In this document: piece by piece, positions 50,794-62,844 of the stretch | How positions within the stretch are numbered: position 1 is the first letter of the stretch | Layout of the letters: each line of letters opens with the position of its first letter | Assembly: GCA_013397935.1 (NCBI GenBank) | Contig: VZRN01001773.1 | Location: 840,390-904,389, forward strand | DNA from: Dasyornis broadbenti | Taxonomy: Eukaryota; Chordata; Aves; Passeriformes; Dasyornithidae | DNA: 64,000 nucleotides | Reading direction: 5' to 3' | Notes under the pieces: generated by a model | What the model was told of the DNA's origin: nothing | Database searches by the model: none | Seen by the model: the letters and a program-made list of their open reading frames with translations, nothing else | Position numbers and translations under genes: made by a program

Positions 50794-51209
50794 ATTTTCA
50801 TGATATTTGTAAGAATTTACATGGTATTTAAAGTTGTCTAATTAATTTGCAAGCTATTGGAGGGGAGGATGACCACTCGTACAGAAGTACACATCGGAAG
50901 GGGTCACTCATGTGTGCACATACCCAAGCATTTGCCCTCAATGGAAATGAGGCTGTAAACATTTTTTTTATCTATAAGCTGTTTGCAGCTATCACAAGAT
51001 GTTCAAGATTTATAAAAAAACCAAAAACGCAAACACAAACATATGGGCAAAAATACAGTAGTTTGGGGTTTTTTGCTGATTCCACGTTAAGTAGGAAAAC
51101 TAGAAATCAGCACTAATACAAAAAATAAACATCCATTTAACCTTTTGTTTTTGTTGTTGCTGTTCTGCTCATCTGGCATAAATGAAAAAAAAATAATAAT
51201 AAATCTTTT

Positions 51210-51660
51210 GGGGGCTGTGATTGTTTCAACCTGCCAGTAACCCCCTTGAGTTCATCAGAGCAAAAGACAGCGAAAGGCTGTTTATTGTCCAGCAGGCACA
51301 TACACATGTTGTCGGTGAAGTTCCATCTGGTCACAACATCATGGATCATCTGGGTAACAGCCAGGCTTCATTTGCTTCATGTCCTGGACAGCATGGAGGC
51401 AGACGAATAGGAATATTTAAATGACTGACCAACCGCAACTGAGTTTGCCCCTGAGAATTCGTCTAATAATGGCTGCTCACTATGGAGCAGTAGTGGCTCT
51501 GCGAGTTGTTTTCTATTTTAAATTACACAAGCTGGGCTCCGTGGAACGGTTTAGCCTTTTTATTAGGTGCCAAAAATTTACTAGAGACACGCACTGGCTC
51601 TTACTTTGGAATAGCTGGAGGTGGATGTTGACTGTGCCTAAAATTCTTCCTGGAACATGT
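51210..51660. other. Candidate conserved non-coding element
   Basis: About 450 bp with no transposon signature, balanced composition and an unusual number of retained CpG sites (for example GTCGGTG, GACGAATAGG, ACCGCAACTG, ATTCGTC, GCGAGTT, TCCGTGG, AACGGTT and ACACGCAC) in a window otherwise poor in CpG. Open frames exist on both strands, but none looks like a known protein. The reading as a constrained element is inference. Confidence 0.35.
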
Positions 51661-53014
51661 TTGTAAGCAAAAACCTGAAGAAACGTGGACTGTGTAGCAC
51701 AGCTGATGGAGCAGTTGTATGGGGAATGTTTCATGCCTATGGAGAGGGCACCTAAAGCTCAGCCATATCAGAATTGTCCAGGCCTTTGAAATTATTCATC
51801 CCAGTTTCACACAAAGGCGAAACACAGAGAATGCAGATGCACCACTTAGTTCTGCTTAACCCATGACCTGAGCACCCCTCAGAGAGTTTTGGTGGCCAGC
51901 ACTGCCATCCTGATGGCAGTGGTGGATGGCTAAGGGCCCACAAGGGCATTTTGCCTCTGCCTCCAGAGCTTCCCCAGCTCCCCAGGCTGGGCAGGGGCAA
52001 CTCATATCTGGCTGTAATGTCCTGCTGCCAGAGGTATGTTCCCCGTGAAAAACTCTGTTCTGCAGATCTGGATGCAAGTGTTGGACTATGAAAGGGTGGC
52101 AGACAGTTGCCTAGCACAAACACCTGCAGCTTCAATTACAAATGTTGACAGAGGCAGTGCTTGGTAGGTGAGTAATACCCTTCACCTGGGGCTAGGAGGA
52201 CATACAAATCACAGCATGCTGCATGAACAGTAAATGAGTGCGTCCAACAATTCATTCTGTCTATAAATACGTGGCTGGCAGTGCCCAAAGAAGCCTTTCA
52301 AAGCATGGCAAATCTTTTGAAGTTCTGTAGGTTGCTCACTGCTTGTTTATCATAACAAACTTATTTATAAATGATATGGAGAAGTACCAGAGTTTACCTT
52401 TAGAGGTGGCGGTGAAAGGTATTTCTTTTTACTTTAAAATGTGGGAATTTTCTATAAAGTTGTCATTCCTGTAAGATCCTGGAATAAAAATTATCCAGGA
52501 AAAAATGGCTTAGATACCACTTTGACATCTATCAGGATGGTGCATGGGCCATTCCTTTCAGAAAATCTCAGGATGAAAGTATCTAGATGAATTACAGGGG
52601 CAAATTCTATGTCTATTTGTAGTTGGTTGCTGTAGAGGTCATAGAGTATTTAGGGACTTTCAGGCAGCCCACAGCTGGGCATACCTGTGCTTGCCCCCTC
52701 TCACAGCCAGTCCTGGTGCACCATCTCAACAGACAAAGATGTGCTTAAGAGTTCACAAAATTAGATTTTGGAACCTTTTGATATCTCTCTTCAAATAACC
52801 TGAATCTAAGGACTCGGACACATGCGTGCACGAAAACATAAACTTTAGATCAGTGAGGGCAATAACACCGGTGTTGCCACTGCCGGATAAAGCTGTGCAG
52901 GAACTTAAGGAGGCAGTAAAGTGAAGTTTGGTTCAAATCAAAGTGTCCGAAAGTGTTCTTTCCTTTCTCGAGAACGGCAGTATCTCCCCAAATCCACTTG
53001 GAGTCACTGTAACA

Positions 53015-53140
53015 CAGCGGCCGGGCCGGGCCGGCGGCTGAGCCGGGTGGTGGCTGCGGTCCCGGGCTCCATCCCTGCATCCCCCGAAAGCGCTTCTGTG
53101 AGCAGCGGCACTGACCGCCCAGGTCCGAGCTGCTGATAAA
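53015..53140. promoter_or_regulatory. Small orphan CpG cluster
   Basis: About 13 CpG dinucleotides in about 125 bp, starting at AGCGGCCGGGCCGGGCCGG, isolated in AT-rich DNA roughly 18 kb upstream of IFNGR1. It could be the promoter of an unannotated non-coding transcript, an enhancer with CpG content, or a GC-rich repeat. No coding gene is seen beside it. Confidence 0.4.
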
Positions 53141-56100
53141 TAACTGACCCTGTTACATTTGTCTTACATGATGTGCTTGAGTTTGCGGTTATGAAAGCAG
53201 ATACTGGCAGAGGGCATTTTCTGTGATGTTTAAGGAATATCTTTATGCCTTGCAAAGTAGTGTAAAAGCAAAGTGTTGATTTGTTAGCAAAACAAGACAA
53301 TTGTTTCATTACTGCTTCTGCACTGAGGTATGTGCTCGTGTGAGGTGCACGGTCCCATCAAGGGGATGGGCTTGATCATACAATCCTGTTTCTGTAGACG
53401 TGCTTCTGCAGAGTTAGAAGCTTTGGAAGAGAAGGAGACATGACCGGGAAAGAGCTCTGCTCTCTCAGTGTCAAATAAAGATTGCAAAAATGGACAGAGA
53501 TTGACAGAGTGCAGCTACTGAGAAAAGCACTGGACTCAGGTTGTAAGCTATAAACAGTGAACAGTATATTTTACCTAAGAATTTTAATTTAAAGCTTCCA
53601 TCTTTTTTTTTTTTCCACTCTTTCCGTGCTGTTACACAGTAAATCTCACAAATGCAGCAAAGATTACAGAAGATTAAAACACAAAACAGTGTACACTGTA
53701 CACCAGTCTAAATTGAGACAAAGCATTTTTAGCATGCCCTTTAACAAGACAACATGCTGTATAACAACTCAACATTAAAATAAGTGATTTTCAATGGTGT
53801 GGTTGGCAGAGAGGTAAAAAAGCATTATAGCTGTAAGGAACAGTATTAAAAGTCTATTCAATTATTGCCTTACAGTTACAGTCACTAATAATTAGTTGAG
53901 TGCACATAATCCATTTCAGTTTTATAAGAAATCTTGGGTGTATTTCAGAGATGGAATGACTTTTCCTGGGCAGCAACAACATAATCATGTTTCTCATGAA
54001 ATATTCTACTGTCCTCTGTCCCTTCTCCACATTTTCATTTGCAATCCAGATATTTAGACCATTCCAAAATATTGAATTAGACATTTATGTTACCACCACT
54101 GCCATCATTGCTGTGTCTCTTTTTTTTCTTGAGCATTCTTATTTCGAGGGTACCTTCCAAACAATATCCTAAGCCACCAGACAAATACATATTGAGTTTG
54201 TTTAGCAAAGGATCAAACCAGAATACAGAACTGATGCTGAGCAGACTGCCGTCGCAGGCTGCAATTCTTTGGGCAGTCCCAGAGAGGCTGTGGCAATTGG
54301 TGTCTAACAGCATTCATCAGAAGGGTAAACATGGTGTAAAATGCTGAATAGGAAGGAAGCTACTGCCTTTAGCCTACTAATGGGAAGACATATTTTGAAT
54401 CTCACTTAAAACATACACATCAGCCCTTGTTATTATGAATAAAGAGAATGCTGTATTTCTTCCTAAGTGTAATTAAATAATAGTAGTTATAAGTCATTTC
54501 ACTCACCAAAAAGAAAAGGCTTTTTAACAATAATAATCATATAATTATATCCTCACATATATTTACTTTTTTGGATGAACATTATGTTATGTTTAGGAGT
54601 GATTAATTTATTTGAAATTGTTTTCAAAACTAAAGTTTTAATGATTGTCATAACACTGATCTTGTCAGCAGAATACGCTGAAAGAAACCAGAGGATTCTA
54701 TCCTGAATATTTCTATAAATGTGCTTACTTACCACAGAATAGAACATCGGTATTTTGCAGTGTTCCAAGGGTAGAACAGCCTGCAGTGTCTTGCAGGAGG
54801 ACATCAAAATGGAGACTTGCACAGTGTCTGGAGGAATCTGAAAACATTTCCCATATAGCTATTCAGGAAAAATGCTATGTTTTGCTCCTGGCTGGATAGG
54901 ATCTCAATCCATCTACGGTAGATCTGAATCTTAAGAATGCAAATGGCAATATTTAATTATGTCATTTTTTCCTTCAGCTACTTACTTGATCTGAATTATG
55001 CTTTACATCTGAGGCCTAATTTGTCTCTGCTGAATGGCATAATTTCCACTGTCTGTATAATTAAAAATGAACAAATGCACACTATAGTTTCCACTGTGAA
55101 AAAAACCCCATATTTAATTTGGTTTCTTTACCTTTATTCTGTCTGCTCAATCTAGCCCCAGTCTGCGTGCAATCCATTTGTACAGCAAACCCTCTTCCTT
55201 TGTATTATGTATATGGAAGGTTTATACAGTACTTGTCCCTTTAGAACTTTGTGAATTCCATAAAGAGCCTGGAAGCAGAGGAGTTTAAGAATCTGAAATA
55301 TTCCCAAGAAGTACAGGTCCAAGCAAATGCAGACATTTTCAATGTGAGCATTTTCAAAATGAAGATAAACCCTTCAATAAACTTCCATAAATGCAGTTTA
55401 TGCAGTGTGTCTCTTTTCTAAGAAGTGCTGTTACAGTAACTATATTAGCTGCAATTTAGTATTGTATATACTATAAATGTGGTCATTTGGCTCTTTTTAG
55501 CAAGCAGTGACAGCTTAAAATTTTCCAAATGAACTGTATTACAACATTTTTCAAGGTAATTGTTGCACTAATTTTTTATTTGCTAGATAGAAAGTACTCA
55601 CTGTTCAATAAAACACAACTGTAAGGAATTAATGAATGGGTGAATACTTTAAGTACATAAAAACTTGCCTTTAACTTCATTAGGTCACATGTCCTTTCTG
55701 ACATGGAAGTGAAGAGGAAGGGCAGGTAAATTTTTTCCATATGCTGCTGATACTTATTGCACCATGAAGGATTTTTCCTCCAGTGCAACACCTGGAGTTT
55801 AGTAGTTGACAGTGAAACGGCTCCAAATTTCAGATAAATATGTTTAACTGTTGTTTCTGTGGTACTCTCTGGGTTAAACTGCTGACATTAATTTGACCTG
55901 AAAATTGCTAGGAGATTTTAAAGGACATTTGAGATGTTAGTAATTCATATAAAGGGAAAGCAATTGCCATTTGCATTCCTAAGTCCTCCTCTCAGCAGAA
56001 ACTTTCTGGAGCTTTTAAAGTTAAATATGCAACACCTGTGTAGGACATTGCCCTGGGGCACTTCTGGGGTGATGTCTGAGCTACTCTGCAGTAATGGGCT

Positions 56101-56186
56101 GGTCCATCCTCTTTGCAAGAAGAACACCTCAAGTGAATCCTTCCTGGAAGCAGAAGGGGGATTAGTTAATTAAGAATTAGGAAGTG

Positions 56187-56202
56187 TAAGGGTAAGGGTA
56201 AG
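56187..56202 (+). repeat. Short TAAGGG tandem
   Basis: Two and a half perfect TAAGGG units, with a further AAGGGTAAGG a few bases on. This differs from the vertebrate telomere unit TTAGGG by one base and is too short to be called an interstitial telomeric site. Confidence 0.6.
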
Positions 56203-59200
56203 TCAAAAGGGTAAGGACCCTGGTTTTGGCTTCTCATGGTCATGTGAGAATGAAGGAGACTGAAATGTAGTACAGGGAGCTGCAGGGAAGGGCAGGTTTG
56301 TAGATGCTCTTGGAGACACGGCACTGTACAACACATTGCTGCCCTCCAACCCAGTTTGTAAAATGTTGTGGATAAGGCTCATTTATGTGTGAAATCTCAT
56401 GGTGCTTCTCAGTGTTGAACCACTCAGAAGGAACAGGTTGGACTTACGGATGATGGAATGAAAGCCACCTGAGCCCATCGCGGCACAAGGCATCCCCCAT
56501 TTTGCTAGGGAATGTGCCCTTGTTCCTTAAGCTTTCAACATTGTTATTATCTCACTTGCTTTGGACCAAGAGTCCAGTTTTACACGATGCCAAAAGCCCT
56601 TCAGAAAGCAGGTTGCCCTGTCAAAAAAGACAGATACATCTTCCCAAGGCTTCACTAAGGTATAGACTCAGTCCAAGGTTGTTCATCCTGCTTTAGATGG
56701 AGCCAGGGACAAGAATACCATTCACCTCAACAGGAGTGGACTAAGCTTACCAAGGGAAGATTTGGAGGTTGGTCTCCCAGGGACTAAGTCACCACCGTAA
56801 GCTGTGAGTGCCCTGGCAGTGCTGTGAACAGTCACACTTCTGATGGTGCAACATCAGGGACAGTTTCTCCCAAAAGACATGTGATTTTGCTTTGAATGCT
56901 TTAAGTTTAAAAAATATTTCCTTGTAGACTGAGGGCCCTTGTGGGAAAAAAAAAAATGAAAGAAAATGAGAAAAGTTAAAAAATTTAAAATTACTTCTAA
57001 CAGACAAATTGAAATTTTCAAGTGGTAGTAAAGTATTTACGATTTCCAGATGAAAACGAACTTGTTGGATGTTGGAGTTTTTTAGTGTCTGCTTTATTTG
57101 CGTTTCAATTTTATTTTAATTAGAATAATGTTCTTGATAGTCTTATGTGAAAAGATGGCTCCTGCAAAGATTTTCAGTGGAACAAAATCAGCAAAACTGA
57201 TTTTCTACTCATCTATCTGAAGCAATTGAAGCAAAAATATAGGTAGTTTACCTGTGGTAGCTCAGATTGTTTAAAGTGCTTCAAGTCCTGGACTTGTTAT
57301 CCATATGTAAAAATAACAGAGGGGACAAAAGTGTTATTTCTTTTGCCATGTGACAAAACCAAAACTCATCAGGCCAAGGCCCATTCATGCTAGCTCTAGC
57401 ATGAGCGTGTTGCTCTGATCTTGTGTGTGTGTGTATTGGCATGCATTACAAATACTAGGTTGCCATGCAGAGTCACAAACTCACATGGTGACCATAAAGT
57501 CTGCATCCCTCTTCAGTCTCCAGCAGCCTTTCCCCTTGGCCTTCCCAAGCCAGCTGCCTCTCCCTTGCTCTGCAGCCCTCCTTCCCAGCACTGCCAGCCA
57601 CTGTGATCTTATTGCCTCCCTTCCAATCCCTCACTCTACCACCATGTAAGCATGGCAAAGCCTCGGCTTCAAAATGAGACAGGATTTTCTTGCCCACAAA
57701 GGTGGTGAAGAGAAGCTGGAAAAGTTGACTACGGAGTTCTGCCCACCAAAAAACCTTCCAGATTTTTCACAGATGTTAAATGAAGCTCAAAATCTTGCTC
57801 ATTTTTTATGCATTTGGAAACACTCATTGTGGTTTGTTTTGGTTTATTCTGTGCTTTGGGGTTTTTTAAAAAAAGATAGTGGCTCAGGGTTCTTCATTAT
57901 TTCTCTGAGATGCTGACAACACAAATGTTTGCTAATAAGCTGTTGCTGTCTTTGCTTGAGATCAGTCTGACAGCTTTGGTCACATCTGCCTAATACCATA
58001 AACTCTTTGATTGTTTTCTGTTATTCACCAGTTCGAGAGGTGAGGCAGATCTTTTCAGTTCTGTGTTTATTCCTAAATATCTGACAGGCTAGCTCCTGCC
58101 TTTTCACCTGCAGATCCTAAAAATATTTTATGGAGTCCAAACTGTAACTTGATATAAATGAATAGAATTGTCTGTCATTGTGGGGATATAGAGGGGAAAA
58201 AAACCCCGACAGTGAAAACACCAGAGAATGGAGATTAAAAGCTCTGCAGATGACCTTTTTTGTTAGCACCGTATGACAGTACAGTAACTTGCTGACCTTA
58301 TTTTATATGTCTTCCTGTGAGTTTTTGCAATCAAACCTGGCAGAGACCAGCAGGCGAAGCAGTTGGTTTCAGTCTGGTCTTTTGGGCAGGCTGGGTGAAG
58401 GCATCTGCATGGGAGAGCACCCTTGGGAAGGTTTTTAAAACCAGTCTGTAACTACATGAAGAGAAAGCACATTTCTGATAGTGCTAACAAATTGTAGTGC
58501 CATCACTAAACAGTGATAGAACTGATGTCAACAACTCTGATGTTGAATGACACCGAAGGCATGGAAAGACAGTTTTCAATACCTCCTCCTTCCCTAGTGA
58601 TCTGAAAAGGTAGAAGAAAGTGAAGAGGGGAGTATTAGGATGGACATTTGTCGTGCAGGAAAAGGAAAAATCTTGACTTCCTATCAAAAGCTCCAGAAGC
58701 TTGGGCTTTTTTTTGCTTGATACAATTTCAAATATTTTTGTTGTGGGGTAGGTTAAGCACTATTCCCATTTCATTACCTGGGATAGGAGCTGTTAAGTAT
58801 CATGTCCCACACAGCTCTGCACCAGGCGAGTTCTCATGCTGAGCTGGGAGCAGATCCCATGGCAGAGGGGTGACATCTCCAGAGGCTGGGAGAAAGTGAG
58901 GGCAGGCTGAGTCATTCCCTGTCTCCTTATCCTCCCTGGTGGTGTCTCCTACTCAGGTTCCTTTCAGCCCTATTCATGGGCAGATAACTGAGGGAAGGGC
59001 ATGGGTAAAGTTATTTGCATTCCAGCATTATATTTAAAAGCCATAAATTGCTGGCAACTATAAACAATCTCTCTGCTGACAGCGCAGCTCATAAAAATCT
59101 GGATTTGCGTATGTGTTACATTCACATGTGTGTGTTCATATTCAGCCTTGTGGGATTTCTCTCCTAGTTGTGACAACAGTGTTTATTCTTCTACACTCTG

Positions 59201-59964
59201 AATGCAAGGTCCTATGGAATGAAGATTTTTGCTTCTTTTTCATGGGCCTGGCTGAAAAGTACCGTTGTTACCACTGCCTTAAGTTTTGGCTTTAAACAGG
59301 GAGAAAAGGTTGTGAAGACCTGGGCTAAAACCTAGACAAATGTCAAAAATGCTTTTGATCCTGTGATATTTACTGTAGCCAGAAGTCGGCACACTTCAAA
59401 CTGCTGCTGAAAAGGAAAGTCTTAGGGAGAAAAAGGAGGGGGAGGACAAAGCCAGTGTTTGCTATGTGTCCACTATCTGACTACTGAATGCTTGGGAATG
59501 GGCTTTGCAAATGAAGGGAAAGCTGCTCCATTTCTGCCACTGCTCTGCCTCAGCCTAAAGATGTGAATGTGAGAGTAAACTGAGAGTGGTGATGATGTGA
59601 GGTCTGTATCTCTGCTCTGCAAAATCTGTCAGGTACATATGATGGTGTTACAGCAATGCAGTGATCCTTCAGCCTCGTGGATTCCTGGTATCCAAGTATG
59701 CTTTTCAAAACATGCTCAGGTCTCCAGTTTGATGCATAACAGAAAGAATTAAATTCTGCTGGAAAAAAAACCAGGCTGTTTCATATGTATTTTATATAAA
59801 CATTCCATTAGGTAAACTAAACTGCCAGATTTTCCCTTGTGGGATTTAATTCTTGGCATTGCTTCATCTTGTAATGTCCTCAAGCCAACACAGTCCTCAG
59901 TTTTTGTGCTTGGGAAGTTTGAACGTTTTGACTATCACAATCCATTTCTGCAGTAAGAAAGCCC

Positions 59965-60003
59965 AAAAAAAAAAAAAAAACCCAAACAAACAAAAAAACC
60001 AAA
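59965..60003. repeat. A-rich low-complexity tract
   Basis: Sixteen A followed by CCCAAACAAACAAAAAAACC, similar in style to the A/C tract at 20.8 kb. No retroposon body is recognisable in front of it. Confidence 0.8.
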
Positions 60004-62734
60004 CATAAATCCATCGCTGCCGCAATAGACTGAACATCATCTGTGTACATCAAGATGGGGCTACTTTGGCTGAAGTGGCCTGATTGATGATGAGGGAAGA
60101 AGGAATGATGCAGCCCACTATTTCATAACCAGATTCATAACCAGATGGGGAAAGGCAAGAGTGCCCTCATCCAGTGGAGGCATTCATAGCAAGAACCACA
60201 GTCTAGAATTCTTGGTTCAGGAATAGCTGTGGTCTGGGACAGTTTTTCATGTGGTTTCAGCTGAATGTGGCTAAAACTGTCTGTAGAAGAACCACACATA
60301 AAGCCTTGTCAGGACAAGGTCACAGGGCAAGGATGAAATTCTGCTAAGAATAGCACAACTTCTAAGCACAGCTAGTATTTTCAGTCTCTAAATAAGAAGG
60401 TGCTTTCTGGATCCAGCCAACGTTAGGTCTGGTGTCACAGCTCCTTTGTTTCAGTGGAATGTCCTGCGTGAGAAGACCAAGCATGTGTGTCCCAGCTAAG
60501 AGGCAAGTTGCTATTGAAAAGCCACCCAGGAGTTAGTGCTGATGATGGACTGACTGCGAATGAGTGTTCCCACCATGCCTTTGGAGCATTGCAGAGAGAA
60601 GTTGAGCCCACGAACAGAGATAGGAAAAATGAAGAGGTGAGGACAGTGAAGTGTGAAGGAGACAGGGAGAACATGTGCTGTCAGAAAAGTGCTGGAGAAA
60701 ATATTTATTTTTGCGTTGGTCACTCTTTAAAGGCAGGGCATCACCCTTCCGCTGTGCCCTTGGTCCCCTCTAAGGATAAGGAGGAACTGCAAATGTCATC
60801 TCACAGGCTATTTGAAGATGTGGTTTTTAGTTCCTTGGCTCTTGCTCTCATGAATCCCAGTAGCAACATTTTTCAGGTCATTTTCCACACTTGAATTGGG
60901 CAACTAAACCTGGAGCAGGAGGCATGGTAGGATTATGGCTGCCTTTCACAGAACTAGTGCCATGTGCTGGAAACCCACCAGCTTGTCTCCAGAGAAGGAG
61001 GTATTGGCTGGCTGGACCACCACCCTGACAGAGGCAGGGCTTTTCTTAACACACAGTCTATGCTGAGGCCCAGGTGACTCATCTTATTTAGAGCTGAAAT
61101 TTGGTCTGGATCAGCTCAGGGCGGTTTCAGGGCTACTAATACTGACAGAAAAGCTTCCCTCTGTTTGGTTTTGGGATGGTTTTGGGATAGCAGCATGACA
61201 GGAGCATGAGCCTGAGCACTGGGCATCTCCAACTGGATGCTCATAGAGGATTTCCCCTTCATTTCCCTTCAGCCCTATGGGCTGCTGCTGGAGGAAAGCA
61301 GCAAAGTGAAAGTCAAGCGAAAGTAAGCCAGGCTTTTATTCAGGCATCTGTCTTTTGTATGGCAGTGTGATTTTTTCCTAAGCTCCTCCGTGACTGTGCT
61401 GCTGCTCTTCACATGTATCCACAAGATCAGACTGAGACTCCAGCGGGGGTTATCAAGGTCTGATCTCCCATGCTGTGGATTAAAGAATACAGCGTTGTAT
61501 GCACTGGCAGAGAAATGTCCCTACACAGATCTCCGGCAGAAGTGAATGGTGTCAAGCAGTATACAGTGCTCTGGTGACTCCTATGCTGGGTGGAAGGGAC
61601 AGGTTTAAAACCTGAAAAATCAGAAGCAGGTTCTGGCCAGCCCTTTGTGGGTGCTGAGGGGGAGAGAGCAGGCCCTATAGATCTCCATGAGAAGCGCCAC
61701 TCGCTCGGCAGGGAGAGCAGAGCAGGCTATGCCTGCGGTTCACATCTCTTTGTCAATGGCATCCAGCCCCTGGCCTTGGGAACTGACTGGCGGCAGTTTG
61801 CAAATGTATGTGCTTGGCTGGGAGCCTGCAGTTCCCTTTGTCCTGGCTGCACAGGGGGGCTAATAGGGAAGCCGGAGCGTGTCATCCCTGACTGCCAGAG
61901 CTTCCAAGCAGTAACATGATGGGCAACTTTTCAGACAATATCCAACATGAACATTCAAGGCTGAGCCTATTCTTCTTCTAGACACTGGTACTGACTGATT
62001 CCACATGCTATTTTCCAGACTCTGTTGCTGTAACAAGCTTCAGTCCTGAATATGGACCATCCTCCCAGTGAAAAGTCCCAAGAAACTGTTTGGTATCATT
62101 AAAAGTTGAATGTCTTTGAACATTGTGTGTGATGCTGTAGATGTAAAGAAGTGCAGTATTTGTACAGAGTTTCATATTACATACACAAAATTATTCATAG
62201 TTGCTCCGCTCTGCTTTGCACACTCTCCTTGTGGTTCTTACACGTCATTTGCATTGATGTGTGTGCAATTAAACTGTGCTGTGCTGCACCTTTTCTTATG
62301 ATGAAGTAATTACAAATTAGAGAGTGTTTGAGATGGGAGTGAAGATGGAGGAAACACGCTCCTTTTTTCACTCATGGAAAAATCTGAATCAGGTGGTTGT
62401 AGGGAAACATCGTTTGGAGTTTCCATTGGCCTTCCAGCTTAAGGTAAGAAATTTGGTTTTATGGTATGCTAATCCTTTTGGGATTTGCTAATGGGCAAAG
62501 GCAATTAGTAGAGAGATCTTGTGCTTCCCAGATTTGATTCTGGATTCCACTGCTTTCCGGTATTAAGCTTCAGTGCTATCCCCACCTGCTACTCCTCTTT
62601 CAAACCATGTGCTGGCAGATCTCATGCCACAAAAACAAGGCAAATGGAAACATTCATAAAGACAGGGATGGGCTGGGGACCTAGTGGATGAGCTGTATGT
62701 AGACTTACATCTAGTCTTCTGCAGACTGGCACAA

Positions 62735-62840
62735 TGGCCATAGCTGACCTGATCCATGGCTAGTGATGGTCCTGCTTTGAGCATGAGACCGGACAGCATG
62801 ACCTCCAGGCATCCCTTCCAACCAGCATTCCTCCAGTCCA
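62735..62840 (+). mobile_element. CR1 LINE 3'-end fragment
   Basis: GCTTTGAGCATGAGACCGGA, CAGCATGACCTCCAGGCATC and CCTTCCAACCAGCATTCC correspond to the CR1 terminal 'gagcagggggttggactagatgacctcc...ccttccaacc' block. Diverged and 5'-truncated. Confidence 0.75.
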
Positions 62841-62844
62841 TGTG

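Larger units (their letters stand above)
53150..62730. other. Gene-poor interval
   Basis: No gene or RNA recognised. Contents seen: a short TAAGGG-type tandem at 56187-56202, a (GT)n run near 57423, a pyrimidine-rich block at 57520-57620 and an A-rich low-complexity tract at 59965-60003. Frames at 60487-60894 (135 codons) and 61590-61919 (109 codons) show no known domain. Confidence 0.4.

Noticed and set aside
56187..56220. Interstitial telomeric repeat
   Set aside because: The unit is TAAGGG, not TTAGGG, and only about two and a half copies are present.
60487..60894. 135-codon plus-strand frame
   Set aside because: No recognisable motif, and I see no supporting gene structure around it.
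61590..61919. 109-codon plus-strand frame
   Set aside because: No domain or repeat identity recognised; likely chance in a locally GC-richer stretch.
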